NCBI RefSeq assembly: GCF_008271365.1
Contig: NZ_CP043430.1
Span: 62,001-126,000 of the forward strand
Length of the DNA stretch: 64,000 nucleotides
From: Microbacterium sp. 1S1
GTDB lineage: Bacteria; Actinomycetota; Actinomycetes; Actinomycetales; Microbacteriaceae
Direction of reading: 5' to 3'
Of the stretch, positions 34,136-45,117 are shown one piece after another. The notes beneath the pieces are model-generated. The model made no database searches, was not told the origin of the DNA, and saw only the letters and a program-made list of their open reading frames with translations. The stretch's first letter is position 1. The number at the start of each line of letters is the position of its first letter. Both the position numbers and the translations under genes were made by a program.

Positions 34136-34240
34136 CCCACGAGAAAGGGCGGCATCTCACGGGGGGAATGAGATGCCGCCCACGGCGGCTCTCGATCCGG
34201 GGGAATCGGGCTCGCCAGGGCCGGAATGAGATCTCGGCTG
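34136..34240 (-). ncRNA. 6C small RNA
   Basis: Minus-strand transcript with two C-loop hairpins. The terminal one is a perfect 13-bp stem (34147-34159 with 34169-34181) whose loop holds six C, followed by CTTTCTC. The upstream one has CGAT/ATCG around five C (34199-34203). A strong promoter (TTGTCA-N16-TACACT) lies upstream. These are the defining marks of the actinobacterial 6C RNA. Its place beside the tad locus and near acs is the same as in M. tuberculosis (B11), supporting the call. Confidence 0.87.
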
Positions 34241-34246
34241 CCGTCG

Positions 34247-34274
34247 AGTGTACGCAAGGCGACCGTCCTGACAA
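34247..34274 (-). promoter_or_regulatory. Promoter of 6C RNA
   Basis: Minus-strand -35 TTGTCA (34274-34269) and -10 TACACT (34252-34247) are separated by 16 bases, close to the housekeeping consensus. The predicted start is near 34240. Confidence 0.75.
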
Positions 34275-34403
34275 AACCCGTGTCACTACCGACTTTCGGC
34301 AGTATTCGGCGGTCTGGGCCGAGGATAGATTCACCCTGACCTGGTCGCACTCCCCCTGCGCCCATGCCTGAACGACCCGAACGCCGCAAAGGAGCGCCTG
34401 CCG

Positions 34404-36371
<1,968 letters not shown>

Positions 36372-36454
36372 CGAGAAGACCCCGGGTTCACGCCGAGACC
36401 CCCTGCTGCGGATGCCTGCAGCAGGGGGTCTCGGTGATTGTGCGGGGTCTCGGC
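36372..36454. repeat. Palindromic intergenic element, copy 2 (bidirectional terminator)
   Basis: A 17-bp perfect stem (36393-36409 with 36418-36434) and an outer ACCCCG/CGGGGT pair lie between convergent acs and the RidA gene. The stem shares CCGAGACCCCCTGC and its complement with the element at 1758-1840, including the outer GGGGTCTCGG. The loops differ. Confidence 0.75.
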
Positions 36455-36467
36455 GACCCGGGCGGAC

Positions 36468-36926
36468 CTACGCGAGGCGGAAGGTGACCTCGACCTCGAC
36501 GGGGCTGCCGAGCGGGAGCTCGGCGACCCCGACGGCCGCGCGCGCGTGCCGGCCCTCTTCGCCGAAGATCTCCCCGAGGACCTCGCTCGCGCCGTTGACG
36601 ACGCCCGGCTGGCCGGTGAAGCCCTCCGCGGAGCCGACGAACCCGCCGACCCGGACGACGCCGGCGAGACGATCGACACCGCCCGCGACGTCGGCGGCAG
36701 CGGCAAGCGCGTTCAGGGCGCAGGTGCGGGCGTACCCCTTCGCGTCTTCGGCGGAGACCTCCGCACCGACCTTGCCGGTCGCGGGCAGAGCGCCGTCGAC
36801 GAACGGGAGCTGACCCGACGTGTAGACGAGCCCGCCGTGCACGACGGCGGGGACGTAGGCGGCGACCGGGGCGGCGACGGCGGGCAGCTCGATGCCGAGC
36901 TCGGTGAGACGGGCGGCGACGCTCAT
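36468..36926 (-). CDS. RidA family protein
   Basis: 152-residue RidA/YjgF-type protein, the family that hydrolyses reactive enamine/imine intermediates of amino-acid metabolism. The YTSGQLPFVDG and AKGYARTCALNALAA segments and C-terminal GSPVEVEVTFRLA are typical. The Arg that binds the carboxylate in classical RidA (usually in CxR near the C-terminus) is not obvious, so this is a divergent subgroup. ATG 36926 overlaps the upstream DUF4177 gene. The pair mirrors Rv3678c-Rv3678A of M. tuberculosis. Confidence 0.88.
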   Translation of the reverse strand: MSVAARLTELGIELPAVAAPVAAYVPAVVHGGLVYTSGQLPFVDGALPATGKVGAEVSAEDAKGYARTCALNALAAAADVAGGVDRLAGVVRVGGFVGSAEGFTGQPGVVNGASEVLGEIFGEEGRHARAAVGVAELPLGSPVEVEVTFRLA

Positions 36927-37147
36927 GCCTGGCCTCCCTCGAACTGGCGGGCGGCCTCGGCGGCGGCCGCGAGACCGGCGTTGGACGAACCTTCCGTCGT
37001 GACGGGGCGCTTGAAGTAGGCGACCAGCCCGCCCTCGGGCCCCTGCACCACCTGGACGAGCTCCCAGCCCTGCTTTCCCCAGTTGTTGAGGATGGCCGCG
37101 GTGTTGTGGATCAGCAACGGCGTGGTGAGGTACTCCCACGTGGTCAT
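36923..37147 (-). CDS. DUF4177 family small protein (74 aa)
   Basis: 74 residues beginning MTTWEYLTTPLLIHNTAAIL, then NNWGKQGWELVQVVQGPEGG and VAYFKRPV, the DUF4177 pattern of a small beta-alpha fold. An Ala-rich helix closes it. It is coupled by a 4-base overlap to the RidA gene and divergent from ponA2 with an 89-base gap that must hold both promoters. Function is unknown. Confidence 0.85.
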   Translation of the reverse strand: MTTWEYLTTPLLIHNTAAILNNWGKQGWELVQVVQGPEGGLVAYFKRPVTTEGSSNAGLAAAAEAARQFEGGQA

Positions 37148-37236
37148 GGCACTCCTGTCGATCAGGGCGCGTCCAGGGCAGACCGGGCCGCGCTCGTCAA
37201 AGCCGGTATTCAGGGAACTCCCCTACGATCAAGCGT

Positions 37237-39798
37237 ATGCCCCAAAAGAACCGCACGGTGAAGGGCGTGCTCGGCGGTCTCGTCGGGCTCGTCGGACTGA
37301 GCGCCATCGCCGGTCTGCTGGTCACCGCCAGCGTCACCCCCGTCCTCGCGATGACCGGCGTCGCCGGCTCCACGGCGCTGACCATCTTCGATGAACTGCC
37401 CGAGGTGCTCAAGGTCGACACCCCCATGGAGCAGTCGACGATCTACGCGACGAACCCCGAGGGCAAGCCGGTCGTGCTGGCCTCCTTCTACGAGCAGAAC
37501 CGCGTCCCGGTGACCTACGAGCAGGTCGCCCCCGTCCTCTACGACGCGATCCTCTCCAGTGAGGACAAGAGCTTCTACACCCATGGCGGCGTGAACCTCG
37601 GCGCGACCGTGAAGGCCCTCGTTGACAACGTGCGGGGGACGTCGAGCCGTGGCGCCTCGACCATCAGCCAGCAGTTCGTGAAGAACGTGCGCATCCAGCA
37701 GTGCGAGCAGAACGTCAACACGGCCTCCGAGACCTACGCGGACGACCTGGAGCAGTGCTGGAAGGATGCGACGAACGCCACCGGGGTGGACGGCATCGAG
37801 CGCAAGCTCCAGGAGATGCGCTACGCCATCCAGATCGAGAAGGACTACTCGAAGAACGACATCCTCCTCGGCTACCTGAACATCGCGAACTTCGGTGGCA
37901 CGGTCTACGGCATCGAGGCCGCCGCGCGGTACTACTTCTCCACCACCGCGAGCAAGCTCACCGTCGGGCAGGCGGCGACGCTCGCCGGTATCGTGCAGAA
38001 CCCGAACACGTACCGCATCGACAAGCCCGGCGGCACCTACACGACCGACGACGGCGTGGGCCACAACTCCGCCGATGACGGCTACAAGGACACCAAGGAC
38101 CGCCGCGACTACGTGCTCGGCCGCATGCTCAAGGACGGCAAGATCACGCAGGCGCAGCACGACGAGGCGAAGGCCGCGGCGATCGAGCCCGACATCACGG
38201 TCCCGACGCAGGGGTGCGCGGCTGCCGGCCGCAACGCCTACTTCTGCCAGTACGTGAAGTCGATCGTCGAGAACGACGAGGCGTTCGGAGCGGACCGCCA
38301 GGAGCGCCGCGATCTGCTCCGCCGCGGCGGCCTCAAGATCTACACGACGCTCGACTTCCGCGTGCAGGACCCGGCGGCCGAGGAGATGGCCAACGTCGTC
38401 CCCGCGAACTTCGACAACAAGTACTTCGGCGCCGCCGGCGTCTCGATCGAGGTCGGCACCGGCCGGATCCTCTCGATCACCCAGAACACGAAGTTCGCGG
38501 AGACTCCCACGACGGACCAGGCGTACTCGTCGCTCGTGTTCGCGGGCGACCAGAAGTACGGCAACTCCGGGGGCTTCCAGGTCGGCTCGACCTACAAGCT
38601 CTTCACCCTCATCGACTGGCTCGAGAAGGGCCACTCCGTGCGGGAGAACCTGAACGGCACCGTGCAGACCAACCTGCAGATCCCGGTGTGCGGCAGCCCG
38701 CAGCCGACGAACACCGCGGAGATCGGCAACTTCGGGGGAGGGCGCGGGTTCGGCGGAACCCCGATGACGTTCACCGCGCAGTCGCTCAACAGCGGCTACT
38801 TCGCCATGGCCTCCAAGCTCGACGTCTGCGACATCAACAAGGTCGCCGACAAGATGGGCGTCACGCTGGCCAGCGGTGACAAGGTCACGGAGGAGAACGT
38901 CCCCTACGACGTCCTCGGTCCGAAGAACATCTCCCCCCTCGCCATGGCCAATGCCTATGCGACGGTCGCGAGCGGCGGCACGTACTGCACGCCACGAGCC
39001 ATCGACAAGGTGATCGATGCCGAGGGCAAGGAGCGCCCGCTTCCCAAGGCCTCCTGCACCGAAGGCGTCCTGTCCAAAGAGGTCGCGGCGACCGCGGCCT
39101 ATGCGCTGCAGGGCGTGATGGCCAACGGAGGCACGGGCGCGCGAGCCAACCCGTTCGACGGCACCCCGCTGATCGGCAAGACCGGAACCCACGATCGCTG
39201 GTCGACCATGATGATCGAGTCCAGCACCAAGGTCGCGACCGCGGTCTGGGCCGGTCGCTCGAACGGAAACCACGACAACGTGTTCAACGTCTGGGCGGGG
39301 AGCGACACCCTCAACAACCTGCGGTACCCGCTCGCACGAGCCGCACAGCACGCCGCGAACCAGGCGTACGGCGGGGACCGATTCCCGGAGCCGGACGGCA
39401 ACCTCATCCGGCAGATCCGTGTCGACGTGCCCGACGTGGTCGGGCAGACCGTCGACGAGGCGACCGCGACGCTCAAGCGCGCCGGCTTCGGCGTCGCCGT
39501 CGGTGCCCCCGTGGACAGCGACAAGGCGACGAACATCGTCGTCGAGCAGAGTCCGTCCGGTCAGGCGACCGCCGGAGCAACAATCACGATCTCGCCCAGC
39601 AACGGCAATGGCGCGACGGTCCCCGACGTGACGGGACAGAGCCCGACCGACGCCAACGCGGCGCTCATCGCGGCGGGCTTCACCACGGTCGAACGCGAAG
39701 GTTCCTGCAACGCAGAAGGGGCGACCGTAACCGCGACGACGCCCGCTGCGAACTCCGCGGCCACCAAGGCCACACCGATCCGAGTGTCGTGCAAGTAG
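37237..39798 (+). CDS. ponA2: Bifunctional penicillin-binding protein PonA2-like with PASTA domains
   Basis: Class A PBP of 853 residues that polymerises and cross-links peptidoglycan. A short cytoplasmic tail and one membrane span (about 8-33) anchor it. The glycosyltransferase domain has SSEDKSFYTHGGVNLGA with catalytic Glu and RGASTISQQFVKN. The transpeptidase domain has SxxK in GSTYKLFTL, SxN in SLNSGYF and KTG in GKTGTHDRW. Two C-terminal PASTA domains start VPDVVGQTVDEA and VPDVTGQSPTDA. The order RidA/DUF4177/ponA2/metallophosphoesterase matches M. tuberculosis. Confidence 0.95.
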   Translation: MPQKNRTVKGVLGGLVGLVGLSAIAGLLVTASVTPVLAMTGVAGSTALTIFDELPEVLKVDTPMEQSTIYATNPEGKPVVLASFYEQNRVPVTYEQVAPVLYDAILSSEDKSFYTHGGVNLGATVKALVDNVRGTSSRGASTISQQFVKNVRIQQCEQNVNTASETYADDLEQCWKDATNATGVDGIERKLQEMRYAIQIEKDYSKNDILLGYLNIANFGGTVYGIEAAARYYFSTTASKLTVGQAATLAGIVQNPNTYRIDKPGGTYTTDDGVGHNSADDGYKDTKDRRDYVLGRMLKDGKITQAQHDEAKAAAIEPDITVPTQGCAAAGRNAYFCQYVKSIVENDEAFGADRQERRDLLRRGGLKIYTTLDFRVQDPAAEEMANVVPANFDNKYFGAAGVSIEVGTGRILSITQNTKFAETPTTDQAYSSLVFAGDQKYGNSGGFQVGSTYKLFTLIDWLEKGHSVRENLNGTVQTNLQIPVCGSPQPTNTAEIGNFGGGRGFGGTPMTFTAQSLNSGYFAMASKLDVCDINKVADKMGVTLASGDKVTEENVPYDVLGPKNISPLAMANAYATVASGGTYCTPRAIDKVIDAEGKERPLPKASCTEGVLSKEVAATAAYALQGVMANGGTGARANPFDGTPLIGKTGTHDRWSTMMIESSTKVATAVWAGRSNGNHDNVFNVWAGSDTLNNLRYPLARAAQHAANQAYGGDRFPEPDGNLIRQIRVDVPDVVGQTVDEATATLKRAGFGVAVGAPVDSDKATNIVVEQSPSGQATAGATITISPSNGNGATVPDVTGQSPTDANAALIAAGFTTVEREGSCNAEGATVTATTPAANSAATKATPIRVSCK

Positions 39799-40730
39799 GC
39801 GCGTCCCGCGCGGCGCACCCGGCCCTCATCGCGCTCGGCGCGGTGGGGGCCGTCGGTGCGGCTGCCGCGGTCTGGGGCATCGGTATCGAGCGCTACCTCT
39901 TCACCGTGCGGGAGGTGTCTGCCGAGGCCCTTCCGGCGGGGGCTGCTCCCCTGCGCATCCTGCACCTCTCCGACGCCCATATGGCGCCCTGGCAGCATCG
40001 GAAGCAGGACTGGCTCGCATCCCTCGCCGACCTGAAGCCGGACCTCATCGTCAACACCGGCGACAACCTCGGGCACGAGGACGGCCTCCAGGGCATCCGC
40101 CGAGCCTTCGCCCCGTTCGCCGGCATCCCCGGTGTGTTCGTGCACGGCTCGAACGACGTGAACGGCCCCTCGCCGCGGAATCCGCTTCGCTACTTCGCCG
40201 GTCCCTCACAGAAGCATCGCGAGCCCACGCTGCTCGACACGGCCGCCATGGACCGCTACTTCACGGACGAGCTCGGGTGGGCAGACCTCAACAACGCGGC
40301 CACGCGACTCACGGTGCGCGGCGCCGCGGTGGACCTGTTCGGGGTGGACGATGCGCACCGCGACTGGGAGCGCCTCGACGTCCTGCCCGCCGCCCTCGAC
40401 GCCCTCGGACCGCGCGCCGAGACGACGCCGTTGCTCGGCGTCACCCACGCGCCGTATCAGCGAGTGCTCAACGGCTTCGTCGACCTGGGCGCGGACGCCA
40501 TCCTCGGCGGACACACGCACGGTGGGCAGGTCTGCCTCCCCTGGTTCGGTGCGATCGTCGCCAACTGCGACATCCCCCTGAAGCAGGCCAAGGGGCTCAG
40601 CACCTGGACGCACGGCGGCCGCTCGGCGCCCCTCAACGTCAGCGCCGGCTGCGGACACTCGATCTACGCCCCCGTGCGTTTCGCGTGCCGCCCGGAGGCG
40701 ACACTGCTCACGCTGACGCCGCGCGTCTGA
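39789..40730 (+). CDS. Membrane-anchored metallophosphoesterase
   Basis: 313 residues. An N-terminal hydrophobic span (about 9-28) precedes a calcineurin-like phosphoesterase domain. Metal-binding motifs are [10 protein letters not shown] (DxH), [12 protein letters not shown] (GD), VHGSNDVNG (GNHD variant GSND), GVTHAPY and GGHTHGGQ. It resembles the UDP-2,3-diacylglucosamine hydrolase-like YkuE/YaeI group. GTG 39789 overlaps ponA2 by 10 bases in a different frame. It is the Rv3683 counterpart; a cell-envelope substrate is an inference. Confidence 0.9.
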   Translation: MQVGASRAAHPALIALGAVGAVGAAAAVWGIGIERYLFTVREVSAEALPAGAAPLRILHLSDAHMAPWQHRKQDWLASLADLKPDLIVNTGDNLGHEDGLQGIRRAFAPFAGIPGVFVHGSNDVNGPSPRNPLRYFAGPSQKHREPTLLDTAAMDRYFTDELGWADLNNAATRLTVRGAAVDLFGVDDAHRDWERLDVLPAALDALGPRAETTPLLGVTHAPYQRVLNGFVDLGADAILGGHTHGGQVCLPWFGAIVANCDIPLKQAKGLSTWTHGGRSAPLNVSAGCGHSIYAPVRFACRPEATLLTLTPRV

Positions 40731-40813
40731 CCGCGGCGCAGCCCGCGCCACGCGGTGCGAGCGCTCGATTCGGTGCTAGGGACATTTCGCTGTAGACTCG
40801 GAGGGTTGCAAAA

Positions 40814-40891
<78 letters not shown>

Positions 40892-40898
40892 TGACACG

Positions 40899-40926
40899 AG
40901 AAGGCCGCCCGCAGGGGCGGCCTTCT
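40899..40926 (+). terminator. Terminator of tRNA-Pro
   Basis: A perfect 12-bp stem (40899-40910 with 40915-40926), 4-base loop, 8 bases after the tRNA end. The next gene starts 33 bases later. Confidence 0.8.
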
Positions 40927-40958
40927 CTGTATCGGGACGACGTGCGAGAGGGGAACGC

Positions 40959-41435
40959 ATGGGGAGGCTCCTTCCGCCGCCACGCCGTTCGACGCGCGTG
41001 TGGGCCCTGGCTCTCGGACTTCCCTTCCTGGCCGCCGTCGCTCTCCTCACCCTCACGCCCGCGCGCGTGGAGCAGGCGATGCCCAATCTCCTCGATCTGC
41101 TCCTCCACGCGATCCAGCGGCTCGGCTGGACGAGCCTGGACTTCACGCGCCTCGAGGTGCTCGCGAACGTCGGCGTCTTCATCCCCGTCGGAATCCTCGC
41201 GTTCCTGCTCCTCCCGCGCCAGGCCTGGCCCCTGTCGCTTCTCGTCGGTCCCGCGATCTCGGTCGCGATCGAGACGGCGCAAGCCATCGGCCTCCCGCAT
41301 CGTGCCGCCACCCTGAGCGACGTGCTGGCCAACTCCACCGGTGCGACGATCGGCGTCGTCCTCGCGATCTTCTGCACGCTGCTGACCGCCACACCGTCCT
41401 CCCGGCCGGGAACGCCTAGGGTGGAGGCATCATGA
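40959..41435 (+). CDS. VanZ family membrane protein
   Basis: 158-residue VanZ-like protein with four membrane spans: about 12-30 (VWALALGLPFLAAVALLTL), 65-83 (LEVLANVGVFIPVGILAFLL), 90-110 and 125-143 (GATIGVVLAIFCTLL). The family segments NVGVFIPVG and ISVAIETAQAIGLP...SDVLANSTGATIG are clear. ATG 40959 follows GAGAGGGGA; the open frame upstream overlaps tRNA-Pro and is rejected. VanZ in enterococci raises teicoplanin resistance; most actinobacterial members have no known role. It overlaps the HAD gene by 4 bases. Confidence 0.85.
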   Translation: MGRLLPPPRRSTRVWALALGLPFLAAVALLTLTPARVEQAMPNLLDLLLHAIQRLGWTSLDFTRLEVLANVGVFIPVGILAFLLLPRQAWPLSLLVGPAISVAIETAQAIGLPHRAATLSDVLANSTGATIGVVLAIFCTLLTATPSSRPGTPRVEAS

Positions 41436-42199
41436 CATCGCCCTCTCTCGTCGCCTTCGACCTCGATGACACGCTCGCCCCGTCCAAGGGCACGATCGAC
41501 CCGCAGATCGCCGCGCTCCTCAGCGAGCTGCTGCGCTCGGTCGACGTCGCGATCATCTCCGGAGGCAACGAGGCGCAGTTCCGTACGCAGGTGGTGGCTC
41601 AGCTCGCCGACGTCGACCCGGCAGCCCTCGCCCGCCTTCACCTGCTGCCGACCTGCGGTACGCGGTACCTGCGCCACGACGGCACCGATTTCGTCGCGGT
41701 GTACGCACACGACCTGAGCGCCGACGAGAAGTCCGCCGCCCTCACCGCTCTCCGCGAGGAAGCCGAACGTCTCGGACTGTGGGAGGCGGAGCCCTGGGGC
41801 GAGATCCTGGAAGACCGCGGCTCGCAGATCACGTTCTCCGCCCTGGGCCAGCAGGCACCGCGAGACGCGAAGCACGCCTGGGACCCGACGGGCTCCAAAC
41901 GCGGGGCCCTGCGCGACGCCGTGGCGGCGCGCCTCCCCGGTCTCGAGGTGCGTTCCGGCGGCTCGACCTCGATCGACATCACCCGCGCCGGGATCGACAA
42001 GGCCTTCGGCATGCGGCAGCTCGCCACGCACACGGGAATCGATCTGTCCGCGATGCTCTTCTACGGCGATCGCCTGGACGAAGGCGGCAACGACTACCCC
42101 GTCCTCGCGCTCGGCGTGCCCTCGGTGGCCGTGGAGGGCTGGGAGGACACGGCGGCGCGCCTGCAGGAGCTCCTGCCGACGCTGACCTCCCGGGTCTGA
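41432..42199 (+). CDS. HAD-superfamily hydrolase, phosphomannomutase-like (HAD-IIB)
   Basis: 255 residues. HAD motif I is AFDLDDTLAPSKGTID, with nucleophile and acid Asp. Motif II is IISGGNEAQF, motif III contains Lys in DITRAGIDKAFGMRQ, and motif IV is LFYGDRLDEGGNDYPV. The long cap between about 85 and 185 is of the C2B type, as in eukaryotic-like phosphomannomutases and sucrose-phosphate phosphatases. The start overlaps vanZ by 4 bases. A sugar phosphate substrate is probable, but which one is not visible. Confidence 0.85.
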   Translation: MTSPSLVAFDLDDTLAPSKGTIDPQIAALLSELLRSVDVAIISGGNEAQFRTQVVAQLADVDPAALARLHLLPTCGTRYLRHDGTDFVAVYAHDLSADEKSAALTALREEAERLGLWEAEPWGEILEDRGSQITFSALGQQAPRDAKHAWDPTGSKRGALRDAVAARLPGLEVRSGGSTSIDITRAGIDKAFGMRQLATHTGIDLSAMLFYGDRLDEGGNDYPVLALGVPSVAVEGWEDTAARLQELLPTLTSRV

Positions 42200-42288
42200 C
42201 CCCGGCACGCCTGCACGACCCCGGCACGCCCGCACGACACAGGAACCGAATCCGTCGTGCAGGCGTCGCCGTGTCGTGCGGGAGGGGT
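42195..42288. repeat. Intergenic element with interleaved inverted repeats
   Basis: Four blocks in the order A-B-A'-B': A CGCCTGCACGAC (42207-42218), B CCCGCACGACAC (42228-42239), A' GTCGTGCAGGCG (42253-42264), B' GTGTCGTGCGGG (42270-42281). GACCCC and GGGGTC close the ends. A and B share GCACGAC, so both interleaved and nested pairings are possible. It sits between convergent genes and probably terminates both. Confidence 0.65.
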
Positions 42289-43565
42289 CAGCGCACCTCG
42301 ACGCCGGCGGCGCGGGTGACGGGGACGAGCCGGGTGAGCTGGGTCACGTGCCCGGGCTCGAGCTCCGCGAGGGAGGCGACACCCAGCAGGCGCATCGTGC
42401 GCTCGATCTCACCGCGGAGGATCGCGATCGTACGGTCCACGCCCTGGCGGCCACCGGCCATCAGCCCGTAGAGGTAGGCCCGACCGATCAGCGTGAAGTC
42501 GGCACCGAGCGCGACGGACGCCACGATGTCGGCGCCGTTCATGATGCCCGTGTCGATCATGACGGTGAAGTCGTCCCCGACCGCCCGACGCACCTCGGGC
42601 AGGAGGTGGAACGGGATCGGTGCGCGGTCGAGCTGGCGGCCGCCGTGGTTCGACAGGACGATGCCGTCCACGCCGGCGTCGCGCAGCCGGACCGAGTCCT
42701 CGACGTTCTGCACGCCCTTGATGACGATCTTCCCCGGCCAGATGTCACGGATGACCGCGAGATCGTCGTAGCTGATGGTCGGGTCCATCGCTGCATCCAG
42801 CAGCTCGCCGACGGTGCCTCCGGTCGAACTGAGCGACGCGAACTCGAGCTTCGGAGTCGTCAGGAAGTCGAACCACCACCAGGGCCGCGGGATCGCGTTG
42901 ACGATCGTGCCCAGAGTGAGCTGCGGCGGGATGCTGAAGCCGTTGCGCTTGTCGCGCAGTCGCGCACCGGCGACCGGCGTGTCGACCGTGAACTGGAGGG
43001 TGTCGAAGCCGGCGGCCGCGGCACGACGGGCCAGCTCGTAGGAGATCTCCCGGTCGCGCATCACGTAGAGCTGGAACCAGTTCCGCCCGGGAACCGCACC
43101 CTGCGGCTCGCGGACGGTCGCGGCCTTGACGTCCTCGATCGACGTGGTGCCGAGCGTGGACAGCGTGAAGGGGATGCCCGCCGCGGCGGCGGCCCCGGCG
43201 CCGGCGACCTCGCCCTCGGTCTGCATGAGCCGGGTGAATCCGGTCGGTGCGATACCGAACGGGAGCGCCGAGGGCCCGCCGAGGATGTCGACGGCCGTGT
43301 CCACGTCCGGCGCCGGCTTGAGGATGCCGGGGTGGAACTCGACGTCCTGGAACGCCTGGCGAGCCCGGCTCAGCGAGAGCTCTCCCTCTGCCGCGCCGTC
43401 GGTGTAGTCGAAGGCGGCCTTCGGCGTCCGGCGCTTCGCGATGGTCCGGAGGTCGTCGATCGTGAGCGCGGCATCGAGACGGCGCTTGCGGCCGTCGAGC
43501 TCCGGCTTCTTGAACTTCATGAGCTCCAACAGCTCGGCGGGATTGGGGAGCTGGCGCTGGACCAT
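42288..43565 (-). CDS. lldD: L-lactate dehydrogenase / FMN-dependent alpha-hydroxy-acid oxidase
   Basis: 425-residue FMN-dependent enzyme that oxidises L-lactate to pyruvate, probably passing electrons to quinone. Typical stretches are [15 protein letters not shown], the FMN-binding [20 protein letters not shown], and active-site [14 protein letters not shown] with catalytic His, then [20 protein letters not shown]. The length is that of LldD from actinobacteria (Rv1872c-like). ATG 43565. It lies 10 bases after lldR on the same strand, in one operon. Confidence 0.93.
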   Translation of the reverse strand: MVQRQLPNPAELLELMKFKKPELDGRKRRLDAALTIDDLRTIAKRRTPKAAFDYTDGAAEGELSLSRARQAFQDVEFHPGILKPAPDVDTAVDILGGPSALPFGIAPTGFTRLMQTEGEVAGAGAAAAAGIPFTLSTLGTTSIEDVKAATVREPQGAVPGRNWFQLYVMRDREISYELARRAAAAGFDTLQFTVDTPVAGARLRDKRNGFSIPPQLTLGTIVNAIPRPWWWFDFLTTPKLEFASLSSTGGTVGELLDAAMDPTISYDDLAVIRDIWPGKIVIKGVQNVEDSVRLRDAGVDGIVLSNHGGRQLDRAPIPFHLLPEVRRAVGDDFTVMIDTGIMNGADIVASVALGADFTLIGRAYLYGLMAGGRQGVDRTIAILRGEIERTMRLLGVASLAELEPGHVTQLTRLVPVTRAAGVEVR

Positions 43566-43575
43566 GTTCTGCCTC

Positions 43576-44298
43576 TCAGTTCTGCGGGGGGATGGCGCGG
43601 GTGAGGCCCGCGGCGGTGTAGTAGCCGGTGATGTGGGCGCGGACGAGCCGACGGGCGGTGGCGGCGTCGCCCTCGTCGATCGCTGCGACGAGGGCGCGAT
43701 GCTCGGCCCGGAGGCGGTCGGCCATGCGGTCCCAGTCGTCCACGGTCTCGGCGCCGGCGAGCACGTACGACTCGATGGCGGAACGGAGACCCGCCATCAT
43801 CGCCGCGATGACGGTGTTGCCGCTCCCCTCGGCGAGCGACAGGTGCAGCTGCGCGTCGAGGGCGAGGAACTCCGACGGTGTCAGCGCCTCGGTGTCCATC
43901 GCCGCCAGGAGTTCGTGCGCCCGGGCGGTGTCGCGATGGTCGGCTTCGGCCATCGCCTCCACGACAGCGTCCTCGAGCACCAGACGCGTGCGGACGACGT
44001 CGTCCAGCGGGAAGCCCTGCGCGGCGACCTGCAACCGCAGCAGCGCGGACATGCCGCCGGTGGGCGTGGCGATGACGATGGCACCCGCCTGCGGACCGGA
44101 TCCGGTGGCCGTGCGGATGAGGCCGAGCACCTCGAGCACGCGGAGGGCCTCCCGCACGCTCGATCGTCCGACCCCCAGGTCGCTGGCGAGGTCGCGCTCC
44201 GAGGGCAGCCGGTCGCCCGGGCCGAGGCGCCCGTCGAGCAGATCACGCTCGATGTGCTCGAGCACAACCCGCCATGCGCGCGCCGGCTGCTCCATCAT
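43576..44298 (-). CDS. lldR: FadR-subfamily GntR regulator, LldR-like
   Basis: 240 residues: N-terminal winged helix ([21 protein letters not shown] and [20 protein letters not shown] recognition helix) and a C-terminal FCD effector domain rich in helices. The domain's metal-binding pattern is visible as Asp in [10 protein letters not shown], His in [10 protein letters not shown] and His near [14 protein letters not shown]. The upstream operator pair and placement before lldD indicate a lactate-responsive repressor that controls its own operon. ATG 44298 follows AGGAGG. Confidence 0.88.
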   Translation of the reverse strand: MMEQPARAWRVVLEHIERDLLDGRLGPGDRLPSERDLASDLGVGRSSVREALRVLEVLGLIRTATGSGPQAGAIVIATPTGGMSALLRLQVAAQGFPLDDVVRTRLVLEDAVVEAMAEADHRDTARAHELLAAMDTEALTPSEFLALDAQLHLSLAEGSGNTVIAAMMAGLRSAIESYVLAGAETVDDWDRMADRLRAEHRALVAAIDEGDAATARRLVRAHITGYYTAAGLTRAIPPQN

Positions 44299-44307
44299 CC
44301 CGCCTCC

Positions 44308-44350
44308 TGTGGTCTGACCACAGAGTAGCGCGTGTGGTCAGACCACGCAA
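44308..44350 (-). promoter_or_regulatory. lldR-lldD promoter with two TGGTCnGACCA operators
   Basis: Operator 1 TGTGGTCTGACCACA (44308-44322) and operator 2 GTGGTCAGACCAC (44334-44346) are perfect palindromes of the FadR/LldR consensus, centred 25 bases apart. A promoter reads TTGCGT (44350-44345), 17-base spacer, TACTCT (44327-44322) on the minus strand. Operator 2 covers the spacer and -35; operator 1 covers the start site and reaches the ribosome-binding site. This gives autorepression. Confidence 0.88.
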
Positions 44351-44365
44351 AGCCCCCGCGAGATA

Positions 44366-44450
44366 TGCCCACCCACCCCCTTCTGTGCCTCCCGGCCCGC
44401 TGCGGGCGCGCGGAGCGGGTGGGTCGACCGGAGCGGGGTGGGTCGACGGT
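44366..44450. repeat. G-rich intergenic repeat, copy 1
   Basis: On the minus strand, GGGAGGCACAGAAGGGGGTG followed by GGTGGG (44370-44394) resembles GGGAGGCAC...GGGGTGGGT at about 53310-53337. Here CCCACCC can pair with one of two GGGTGGG copies at 44415-44450, in the tdk-lldR gap. It may end tdk transcription. Confidence 0.5.
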
Positions 44451-44454
44451 CGGG

Positions 44455-45108
44455 TCAGCCGAGACGGCCGCCGGACTCCTCCAGGTAGCACGTCCCGCAC
44501 AGCGACTCGTAGGTGGTGAGCTCCGGGGACGCCGAACCGTCCGCACCCTCGTCGATGGCCACCTGGTCGCCGTCGAACACGAAGCGGCCGCCGACCACGC
44601 GGCCGTTGAACACCGCCTTCCGCCCGCAGCGGCAGATCGTCTTGAGCTCCTCCAGGGAATGCGCGATCGCGAGGAGCCGAGCCGAACCGGGAAAGGCGTG
44701 GGTGCGGAAGTCGTTCCGGATGCCGTAGGCCATGACCGGGATGCCGTCCTCCACCGCGATCCGGAAGAGATCGTCGATCTGCGACGGCGTCAGGAACTGC
44801 GCCTCGTCGACGAGGAGACAGGCGACGTCGACAGGGCCGGTCGGGATGAGCTCCTCCTCCGTCGAACGACGCATCCGATCACGGTGGGCGGCGAAGAGCG
44901 CACGCGCGTCGTCCTCGGGGCCGATGAGGAAGTCCACGGGGCGCGTGACGCCGAGGCGGCTCTCAATCTCCCCCGCACCCTTGGTGTCGATCGCGGGCTT
45001 GGCCAGCAGCACATGCTGGCCGCGCTCCTCATAGTTGTAGGCGGCCTGCAGCAGGGCGGTCGACTTGCCCGAGTTCATCGCGCCGTAGCGGAAGTAGAGC
45101 TTCGCCAC
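44455..45108 (-). CDS. tdk: Thymidine kinase
   Basis: Type II thymidine kinase of 217 residues for thymidine salvage. P-loop YFRYGAMNSGKSTALLQ, catalytic/Mg segment LLVDEAQFLTP, and the lasso-domain zinc Cys in TICRCGRKAVFNGR and ESLCGTCYLEE are all present. GTG 45108 starts 9 bases after the mqo stop, so tdk probably reads through from mqo. It complements tmk further left. Confidence 0.93.
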   Translation of the reverse strand: MAKLYFRYGAMNSGKSTALLQAAYNYEERGQHVLLAKPAIDTKGAGEIESRLGVTRPVDFLIGPEDDARALFAAHRDRMRRSTEEELIPTGPVDVACLLVDEAQFLTPSQIDDLFRIAVEDGIPVMAYGIRNDFRTHAFPGSARLLAIAHSLEELKTICRCGRKAVFNGRVVGGRFVFDGDQVAIDEGADGSASPELTTYESLCGTCYLEESGGRLG

Positions 45109-45117
45109 GGTCCGACG

